This document shows, piece after piece, positions 22,712-33,600 of a stretch of DNA of 64,000 bases (positions within the stretch are counted from its first letter, which is position 1; every line of letters begins with the position of its first letter). Under the pieces are notes generated by a model, which saw only the letters and a program-made list of their open reading frames with translations, was not told where the DNA came from and did no database searches. The DNA is taken from assembly GCA_030620095.1 (NCBI GenBank), contig JAUTXW010001600.1, positions 1,446,501 through 1,510,500 of the forward strand, written 5' to 3'. Both the position numbers and the translations under genes were made by a program. The stretch comes from Kuschelorhynchus macadamiae. Taxonomy: Eukaryota > Arthropoda > Insecta > Coleoptera > Curculionidae.

Positions 22712-23870
22712 TTAATAAGTGCTGAGCTTAAAAATGTCATACTCTGGTGAGTGATAATTGTAGTTGCATACCAGCCGGTCAACAAATGCCCATAGCCCAT
22801 AGTTTGTACGGTGGTATCTTTCTAAAAATAGTTGAGATTGTCTCGTTCTCCTAATAGGACCCAAAAATGAGACAGACTCCAGCAATGTTTCACAGTCCAT
22901 CCCTCCATTGAACAATTTGTGTAGAAACATAAGAAGTGCCTTCTTTTTTCGAAACTCTAGGGTTTGCAGGCCACAAAGAAGAGCTCTTGTATTATATGTC
23001 AGACCTTGATATGGAAAATTAAATTTATGTGAGAGGTATTTTGCAAATCTATTTTGTACTTTTTCGATTCTGTCAATGTGACACTGATATGAAGGACTCC
23101 ATATTGCAGAACAGTATTCTAAAACCCTTAAGTACGATGCTATCAATATGCAGATTAAAAGTTAAATTTTCGTAAAAAATAACTCCCAGATCGGTGAAAG
23201 AAGTAATAAGTAAGTAAAGAAGGTAAGATGCAGATAATTCGTGTGACGCTATTTGAAGAGCCTTTCAATGTCAGACTGCAGTGGATTAGAGGAAATTGGT
23301 CAAAAGAATTTTAAGTCATCTTCATATACTAGACATTTAGATATTTTAAAACAAGACACTATATCTTTTATAAACAGTAAAAATGAAATTGGTCCAATAT
23401 GTGAACCCTGCGGAACACCCGACGTTACGACACCCTCCCTGGAAGCTGACCAGACAAGTTGACCTGCTGACGACGATTAAACAAATTTGATCTGATCTAC
23501 TCCAGATAGTTTCCACAAAAACCAATTTGCTGCAATTTCAATAATAAAAGCTAATGGCAAACACTGCCAAAAGCCTTAGATATGTCTGTGTAATTGACAT
23601 CAATCTGTTGGCCAGCCTCAACCGATGTCATTAACTAATTCTGAAATATTGCAAGATTTGTAGTTGTTGAGCGACCCTGATAGAAACTATGTTGCATACT
23701 CATAATGTAGTGTTCTAATGATTCAAAGATTCCATTGGTGAGAATTGCCTCAAATAGCTTTGGTATGTGTGAAAGTAAAGAAATACCCCTATAATTCTTT
23801 ATATCAAACAAGATATAATAAAATTATTGAGTATTACGATCTAAGCTTGTCTATGCCTGCATTGTTTGTC
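22712..23870 (-). mobile_element. LINE relic (minus strand), second copy
   Basis: The minus strand encodes SGVPQGSHIGPISFLLFIKD (motif B) and CLVYEDDLKFF (motif C) at about 23270-23440. An internal deletion follows, then an intact 144-aa C-terminal frame (22712-23146) containing RVLEYCSAIWSPSYQCHIDR and IEKVQNRFAKYL. The type is a CR1/Jockey-group LINE. Dead. Confidence 0.8.
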
Positions 23871-23944
23871 TCTGTACTAGAAATGACATCCAAATCTATT
23901 AGAAGAGAGTAAAAGGTTTTTAATGCGTATTATATTTAAACTTG

Positions 23945-24139
23945 CATAAGGGATTGGAAGTGGCCTTCAACTTGGTGCTCCGAGCCAGATCAGCTTGGCC
24001 TAGCTGGAATTGCTCAAATCAATGGAAAGTCCAATGGAATTACCTGTACCTTTTCAAGTTTCGCTAGAAAAAGTAAAGAAATCCCATCACTCTCCTCAGC
24101 TGAAGGCATAAGGGATTGGAAGTTGCCCTCAACTTGGTG
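23945..24139. repeat. Pair of ~32-bp direct repeats flanking 130 bp
   Basis: The blocks CATAAGGGATTGGAAGTGGC..TCAACTTGGTG and CATAAGGGATTGGAAGTTGC..TCAACTTGGTG recur about 162 bp apart. The sequence between shows no ORF. Origin unknown. Confidence 0.55.
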
Positions 24140-24625
24140 AAAAAAATATTAAAAACATTAATTATGAGGACTTATACTTACACATAGATAAGTTTGTTTT
24201 CACTGGAAGATAGTTTATGAAATTAAGTTCTCCTGGAATTGAAGGTGATCGTCTAGCTTCCGTAATAGACATACTCTCTTAGGAATAAAGAAAGGATCTA
24301 ATGATGATGAACTCATAATAGTTCACCATACATCCAGTTAGAATATTTTATACTGTACCTACTTTGCATGACTATTAATATTTATGCTGTGCACTCCATT
24401 GTCCTAAATAATTACAGGTTATTTCACATGATGAGAATCATCAGATATATTTAATCAGTGTTAGGAGATAAGTTTCCTTTGCAGATGACTTCTGATGCCA
24501 TTTTTTAGTAAATAAAAAGAGGTGATTTTTTATTTCATTTACTTTAGTTATCTATAAAAGTTACTTTTATAATATTGTAAACAAGAAAACATAATTTGTG
24601 TAATTTTCTTTTTTAGCTTTGAAAA

Positions 24626-27600
24626 ATGGTTAAAGCAGAGATAAAAACTCCCAACAAAAGGAAAAGTGTTGCAGGTGAAACTCCAGCTAAGAAACTCAAA
24701 GTAGAAAATGGGAAAAATAATGACAAGCCATTTACTCCAAAGAAACAAAACCAGGCTCCAAAGGGTCATCAACAAGCAAGTATCCAAAAATCAAATCAGA
24801 AAGTTAAACAGGGAAATGCCGAGTCACCTAAACAAATAAAAGCTTTTGCTGGAACTAAACAGCTCAACAAGGGACAAAAGGCAAACAAAGGAGAAAAGTT
24901 CAACAAAGGACCAAAGCCCAACCAGGTAAAATCACAGAAAACTGACGTGTCACCAGGAGGAAAAAAGAAAAAAGGCAGATCCCAGTACAGTAAACTAATA
25001 CTAGATGTCAAGGCAAAAGCAGGCAGTAAGAATCCTGCCTTACTTGAGCAGATTGATGAGAAAATGAAAGATATCACTTCAAGGGATGAAATAACTAAAA
25101 CTGCAAAAAGAAAGCTGAGTCTGCTTAAAAAGCTAAAACTTATTGTAGAAGAGGGTTCGGAAGCAGCAGCTGCCAAAAGGAATGCAGAGGTACAAGCTCT
25201 AAAAAGTGAGGCAGCAAAGAAAAAACTTGAGAAAAAAACTGCAGCTCCACAGGTAAATGGTTTTATTTCAGTGGCACATTTATCATAAGTATTAATAGTT
25301 CCTCATCGATAACTATTATTTTTGCAATCAAACATGAATTTTTTCACGTAGTTTAAACTTTGACACAATGACAGATTTCGACTGTTTACTATAGAAAAAA
25401 AAAATATATATTTAAAATACAATGCAAATTTATCTCTGGTTTCTTTAACAGCTCTCACTTAACCAATTTGGATTTTTTTTGTTTTTTAAATTTAAGTATA
25501 TGTAATAAAGTGGTATGAGTATGATTTTATAGTTTTCATGTATAACTAACTAGGTATAATTGCCGTCGAATTTCGACGGTACCTTACTAATATATAGTAT
25601 GTCCAAAATTGGAAGGGAGTGTATTGAGATCTTGGAAACAATGAAGATACAAATTGGTTAAATGGGAAAAAACATTATTAGGACAACTTCTTGCTCACAA
25701 TATGTCTCTACATTAAGTTTTTAATTCTGACATCTCGATTTTGCATACCATCAACTTTGTTTTTTCTTATAACTGCTATTTTTGTTTTTAGCACACTTAA
25801 AAAGAACTTTTTTTATGTCAGAAAGCAACAAAGTTTATTTTTTGTTGAGTTGGCCATGACTGAAGAGGCCATTTGCTGTAAAAAACAATTGCTATTGATT
25901 TCACAAATTTTGTTGGTTTATTTGGAACATTACTTTAAGAACTCTTTGAATGGTAGTCCTTTTCTGAATAAGTAAATCTAAGCTACTCTTGTCGAAGATG
26001 TCGAATTTGATTTAAGATATTTTTCAATGATATTATCAAGCTCTTAACTTTTTACAAGAAATAAGACTACATGCTTAAATTTTTTATTTCAACGTTTTGG
26101 TTGTTAGGATTCACCATCAACTTTTGTGTTTCTTCTGGCATCATATTAAATTTTACGATTCTACTGTTCAGCAGTGTAGCACAGTTATGTAAGATAATAT
26201 TAATAAGATTAAAAAAAAACGATTTTTATATTTCACTTAACGTCGCACAACAAATAAGTTCTTAATATTTACAAAGATCAAATTTAGAAAAAATCTTTTC
26301 TAGCAAAAGTCATAAATTATTGCCTATTGTTTCTTAAAAAATTAGATAAAAATTAATTTTAACATAAATAACAACATACAAAGAACAAATATTAACATTT
26401 CTAACTCCAAAACTACTCGTTTGTTAAACTTAATGATCCTTATACTAAGAGCCTTTTATGCGGGAAACAATTTTTAATGATTTTTTTTTTAAAAACTGAA
26501 AATTATAAAATATTACATTTATTTAATACCATTCTGGTAATGTGGTGAATTGTGTTCCGATTAATATTTGATAGTATATCCCATACACGCTGTTCAAGTA
26601 TTTGTATATTTTCAAAATTCGTAGGTTTCATTTTTACATCCCCATAAATAAAATGTCTAGTAGGGTAAGGTGTGGAGACCTGGCATAAAACCTGATAAAA
26701 ATATTGTCACTTCTCTAGAGTTGTGAGCAGGGCATCCATCAAATTGTTGAACTCAATAGGCGGAACAACTTTTCTAATTGGAGGACCTATTTCAATTTGC
26801 AGCAGATATCTTCACCGATTTAAGGTCTGCTCATAAATGAATGGTCCAATTATTCAAGTTGCTTGAAAAAGAATCCCTTAATATAAGATTTTAAGCAAGC
26901 AAAATTAATATTAATTTTTACCGTAAATTCCACTTCATATGTTTAGTAGATTTGAAAATCTCGTTTGCAAAAAAATCTAACAAGATACAGGGTGTGGCGT
27001 TTAAAAGATATGTGTAACGCCATAACTTATACATAGATATCACAATCAAATTGTTACCAAAAGAATCGTAGACGAGTTATTGAATTTTGCCCAACTAACT
27101 ATTCTACCCAGTCCCAGCTACTCAGAATGGAATGGTCTTTTGAATGTCTGTTATTTATTAAAAGCAAATAGAAATTTCTTTGTTTATTTTTGTTTTGCCA
27201 TAAATATATAATTTTGTTTTGCAATAAATATATAATTCCACTTTTTAGGGTAAACAGCCAGAAAAGAAACAAAATGTCAAAGCAGTAAAACAAGCAGTAA
27301 AAAAAGAAGAGGACGACGACGACGAGGAGTCTGATGATGAGGAAGATTCCAATGCAGAAGAATCTGGAGAAGAGGGTGAGGACTCAGATGATGAAGCTGA
27401 AGGTAAGCAAATAATTTTTGTCTCTCTGGTGTGTATTGATAATTTGAATCATTTTATTGAATCTTGATTGTTGAATGTCTTTGGTCAGAGTTTACTTCTG
27501 GGAGATTTTCAAACATTGCCATGAAACACAAATATAAAAAATTTTACCTAAGATAGAACTTTATTATTATTATTTTTTAATGGAACCCCCTGTATGGTTG

Positions 27601-30600
27601 GATATAATTTTATATATTATTTTTTAATTAGCAACTATTCATTTTTAAACTTAGCTCTTCTGGTTTTTTTTTCTTGCCGTTAGAGGAAAAGCCATATAAG
27701 TCAGGTCTGGGCTAAGGTATTATTTTCTTGGATATTTTTTACATTAAAATATTTAAAGGCAATTCATTAATTTGTTGTGCTCTTGGCTTAGTTTTTTTAT
27801 GTTTTAAACAGTTATATTCCTTAAAATGTTATAGTTGAAATTAACGCAGTGACTTGATATAATCTAGAAAATTAATTTCATTAACCTCATTTAATATGGA
27901 ATAATTTCTATAACAATTAGAAGACTACCATTAGTTGATAAATGCGTATAGTCCTAGAAAAGATTTGCTTACAAGGAGTTTGTAAAAACTAAAAAAAAAT
28001 ACATTTTGTTGAGAAAATAAGCAAAAAAATTGTCCATTAAAATAATAACACCTATAAACTGCATATTTGAACTGTCTAAAAATTGCATAATAAATTGGTG
28101 CTAAACATGTTTTTTGTTTGAATATTTTAAGTGTTATTACAATACATTCATTAAATTGAAAACTTAAAGTGTGGAAATAACAGTTGGTCTGTATAATGTG
28201 TATATTATCCAAACCCCAAATTATAGCAGAGCTATCGTTATCATCAATGCTAGCTACAAATTAATACATCGAGTAATAAAACCCTTCCATTATAAAAATG
28301 GTGGACAAGGCCAAAAAGCTGAAAAAAAATTGAATCAAACGATATACTTAGTAGTCAATGAACAGGCAGAAAGATACATTAGTTCTAAAATCAATGCACT
28401 TAAAAACTTTTTACATAACAAAGACAAAACAAAAGTTGACAGAATTTTTTCCAAATTTACATGGAATTAAAGCAACTATAACTTCAAAAAATTAAGATAA
28501 TATTGAAATCTTTATGTCTAATAGACATGTTATTGAAATTTGACAAATTATCTTAATGGGTACAACCAAAATAGAAATTTAAATGTAGAATACATTGTAA
28601 ACTTGTGAAAAAAGGAAAACAACCAATAGAAATTTATTACAAATCTGATTGGAAACCCCGGTGTGATGTCAAGTGAGAGAGACACTGTTCACAGATAAGC
28701 AGTTAAAGACTGACTAGGCAATCTTGGTTAAAGGGGCCTGTTTAGAAATAATAAGTAACTATAATGGAAATAAAAGATTGAAAAGATACAAAAACCTGTG
28801 TAATGTCAATAAACTACACCAATTGTAGAAGCAACATAAATGTTTAGATCTAATTCACAAATAAGACTAACATATGTGTTTTACTGTTCAAGTAAAAAGC
28901 GACACTAGTAATGGATTTAGATCAAAACAAAAAACAAAGACTGTGTGGATAGATTGAGAGAGCTGAGAAAAGTAAATCAATAAAGATAATTAGTTTTTTT
29001 TTTAACGTAATTGTGTTTGTCAACTTTTATTTTATCTTTGTTACATGTAGTACAGGCAGACCTTTTTGGATCAGTCCCTTTCTTTCTCTGTACCCATTAT
29101 TTAAACTGCTTTGGGCCAATTTTATTGATAGGTCTGTATTTTTCTTTCAGAGATAATTTGTTTTTATAAATGCACTTAACTTTAAAGCTTTTTATAAGCT
29201 ATAGATAAATATGTGTTATATAACCAAATTTTGATAAAAATTTTTTCTTTAAATAAGTAAAATATGGAGCAGACATATTTAAAGCAATTTTAAAGTATTA
29301 AAACTAGACAAATTTCATATGTATATAACTGAAATGAAAGAAAGTTTATTGCCTTTTGAGTTGTTTTAATATTATTAACAGAAACTGGTTAAAATGCTCT
29401 CAGGCTAAATTGATACTATTGATATTTGTATTATTTTAGCAGAAAATGAAGCCGATAGTGATGATGATGAAGCTGAAGATGGTAGTGGAGAGGAAGATGA
29501 TGACGAAGACGATGATGACGATGAAGAGGATGATGATGACGATTCAGATGAAGATGTCCCAGCGCCTCAGGTTAGTACTAAGAAACCCAAACCCAACAAG
29601 AAAAAGTAAACTATTATGTAGTTATTAGGATGTGAGAACTATTATTCGTTTTAATGTTTTATAATATACTTTTTGGTACTTTTTCAGTAATTCCGTGGAT
29701 GGATTGTACATAATAAATTATTGAAAAGTTAAATATGTGTTAAAAAACGTACATTTTGTGATTGTTAAGGTGCAAATTTAACATTTAATTAAATCTGACA
29801 TACACAAGAAGGACTGGGCTTTATAATAAAGCTGTTTTATATATTTTGTTGTTTTTTTTTTGTTATTAGGATCTTTTCAGACAAGAAGAGTGTTCAGTGA
29901 TTAAGAAAAGCTTAAATAAATTGGAAGTTAGAAAATTGTATTGTAAAGTTGTATGCCTAAATTTACTAATATTAGTGATTTGGTATGGCAGCTTTTAAAG
30001 ATAATTATAAATCTTATTTTAGACACTGTGCTTAAAAGATGCAATTTTTATCGCTTCAAAAATATTGAGTAGTTATTCTTCTAAATTATCAAAAACTTTA
30101 GTTGCTACATTTAATAATTAAACTAGGTCATTTTGAACTGACTTAATCTTCATTTGACATTTTATTAGTCTCGAAGTTATTGAAAGGTACCTATATGATG
30201 TCATTATATTTTTATATATGTAGAAGGTAATGTGTTTGTGAGAATTACATAGTTTTCAGTGTTTAAAATATCATTCTCTTGTTTAATGCTGAATTATTTT
30301 GTATTGATTCTTTGAAATATTAAAACTATTTCTATTTAGATTGTCTTTTATTTCTGTGCTTTTTAACTAGCTACCTCCTTTTTGCTAAACATATTTGAAG
30401 CCTACAATGCGACAGCATATATAAAAGAAATTAAATTGAATTTCAGTACAACTTACAAAATAGATTAAAATATTATTTTTTTATGAAAAGTTAATTTGAG
30501 AAAGTATATCTTTTTTAAATCTGATCAATTTTGGTGTACATTAGTGAGTAATTGTTGTAAGTTTCATTTTTTAAGTAAAAAAAAATGTTTTCAACAAATA

Positions 30601-33600
30601 TTAATTTTATAATTCTTTATTATTTAGGGTTAAAAATGTCTGGATATTCCTTCCCTTTATTAAATATGTTATCAATTGTTTTATGAAAAGTACAACTCTG
30701 TATTATCTAAACATAAAATCATTTGTGCCTCAACATAACTTTCAACTCATATCCTGCTGAATCTTTAGAACCAACACAAAAGTTATTTGTAGACTTCGGG
30801 TTTAAAACAAAAAGATACTGAAACAAAATAAAAAGCATTGTAATGGGCATCTTACATATGTTTTCTCCAATTTAGGTTTAGTTTGATCTACAGTCTTGTG
30901 CATAAATCTGTTGGACAAATTTTGATACTCCATAGTTGTTATATTGATGCACGTGACTGTACTGCATCTTATATTGAAAGTTATTAGTTTTCTAATTGTT
31001 ATGAAAAATTAGGGTCAAAGTTCTGAAAGTTGAAAAAATGAATTGCTTTTAAGGTTGTGAACTGTTCTTTGCAATAAGATTGTGTGATTATGTAGTAAAT
31101 TCATTTTAAGATGGTAACTGTATTGATCGATTCTATAAGTGTGTTGGAAATAATTTATGTCCCTTTATACAGGGTCATTCAAAATGTTTTTTATTTTTTT
31201 TAAAATTCTAAATAGAAAGGGATTATTGAAGTTTGTTAGAATAGAGATGCAGATTTGTTAGTAATACAATGCTAGCATGTGTTTTTAACACCACACATCA
31301 AATTTTGAAAGCTATCTAAGTTTGTTGACATCCTTAGTCTCCACTCTCGGCAGACCTTTCACCAATGGACTTTTATTTTTGTGGAGATATTTAAAGCATA
31401 GAGTATATGCACTTTACTGCTGATATTAATCTGTTTATGATATCAACCTATTTATGAACAAATTTGTGATATCAATCTGTTTATGAACAAATCAATGGTA
31501 ACACTATGTTCATTTGCTAGTGTGAGCAGTCTTATAACAGGCTTGTTAAAAGTTATAGCTGATATGTTGGAGCATAGAAAATATCAGAATTACAGCCCCA
31601 TCTTTCAAGTGCTCAACTCTTTAAGGTAAACCCATGTTACTCAAAGGTAGACCAAGTTGAGGTATTTATAACAATGAAGTAATGTTCTGGCTTTAACAGT
31701 TATCACCACTATGGTATTTCCAGATATCAATGAAAGATTAATATTTAAACAAATCGTGCAGTACTGCAAAACTTGGATTTCCTATTAACATAAAACATCA
31801 AAATATGGCGTTAATTGTACTGGATGTCCTAGAATATGTGGGTAATCTCTCAGAATTGGGTAGGTTGTAAAAAAAGGGTATAAGAAAGATTAATATTTAA
31901 ACAAATCGTGCAGTACTGCAAAACTTGGATTTCCTATTAACATAAAACATCAAAATATGGCATTAATTGTACTGGATGTCCTAGAATATGTGGGTAATCT
32001 CTCAGAATTGGGTAGGTTGTAAAAAAAGGGTATAAGTTCACATAAACTTCTTTCCTAATGTACACTTTAATGAAAATACTAGGTGTCAAACTGAAATTTG
32101 TATTATTGTTTTATGTAAATAACTTTTAAGAGAATTGTGATATTCACGGGACTTTAACCCCCTAGACTTTTTCTTGTAGCGTTCATTTAAAAACATAAGT
32201 GTATTCCATGCCATTTGACACTCAGGAAAATTTATTAGAAAGGATTAACTTCCATTGTTACGAAATGAAGGAACACTGTTGCAGCATTGTGGATGGTCCA
32301 ACAAACTTCAATTCTCAAAGTTAGGGAGTGCATAAAATTAGAAGGGTACTATGTTGAATCGACTTACAAAATAAATTATTTTCTGAAATACTACATCCCA
32401 CCATACCTTTCTCACATCAAAATATCAGCAATTTGAACACTGTATTAAAATCTCGATACCCATGCATCAATTTTTTTTTAATCCAAATATCTCAAGCACT
32501 GTTCATAGGGACTTAAAAATGCAGACATTTATTTTTTCAAAAAAGTATTACAAGCAAGTAGAAAAAAAGTATAGATTGTTCTTTCTACAAGTCGGAGAAA
32601 TACATCAAATTTAAATTGCTCATTCCAGATACAAAATTTCACTTTCACACCCTGTATCTCCGTTAAGGGGTACATTAGGGAAAAAGAATTATAAGGAAAG
32701 CCCTACATAAGAAAATAAATCTTCAAAATTAGCATTATTAGCATTGTATTGAAATATACCGCGTGTTATTCAGTTAAATAGGCAAGATTAAAAATAGTGA
32801 CGTCATCTATGTACCAATAAAGCATATTTTCCATACAGGGAAAGCCTCTGCCTAAACAAGTCAAGACTGAAGGGACATCTCCAAAAAGTAAACAAAAAGT
32901 CTCACTTGAAGCTAAGAAAAAGCAGCCTACCTTAGACGACCTTAAAAAGACTGAAATTATGAACAAAGGGCAGAAAAGATTTGTTTTGTTCATTGGTAAT
33001 ATCCCGTATGATACTTCAAAACAAGACTTGGCTTCACATTTTGCGAAAGTAGGTGACATTGCTCATATTCGAATTCCTACCGAAAAAGGGAATAACCGAC
33101 CCAGAGGTTTTGCCTATCTCGAAGTGAAAAATGAAACAGCATATGAGGTACGTAGAGATACATACTAATATTAAAATAATGACACTTTAAGTGTATGTTT
33201 ATTAAAAGACTATTTTAATTATTTAAGGCAGACATGTCAAACATGTGGCCCAGTGAGCATTTTTCTGAGGCCCAAATCAGTTTTGAAAGCGCGCGCCGCT
33301 GCAACAACGACTGGTATAATAAAATGTACACTTGTACATAGTGCCATCTATGTTTAGGAGGATGAGCTACACATACTCAACCTAAAGCCAAACGTTATCT
33401 GGCTTATTTCATGAAATTCTATCGCGCAAATACACAGATGACGATATCTGAACATTCTGGAAAGAACTCGAGAAATCACAATCCGTATATAAGCCGTGTT
33501 CGATTGAGTTCAGTGTTTAGTCAGTTATGAGTCAGTTTCAATAGAGTTTCGAGTTGAGTTGCGAACTTATTGTTACAACACTTAACAGAACTTATTATAA

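Larger units (their letters stand above)
29721..32838. other. Rest of intron 3 of the nucleolar gene; mariner relics
   Basis: 29721-31165 is AT-rich with nothing recognisable. From 31170 to about 32654 lie decayed mariner pieces and a 152-bp tandem duplication, listed separately. Confidence 0.55.

Noticed and set aside
24796..25176. Minus-strand ORF of 126 codons opposite exon 1 of the nucleolar gene
   Set aside because: It mirrors the lysine-rich coding exon (Lys codons read as Phe/Leu on the other strand) and has no motif.
29446..29628. Met/Lys-rich ORF over the acidic exon
   Set aside because: It is the GAT/GAA repeats of the acidic tract read out of frame.
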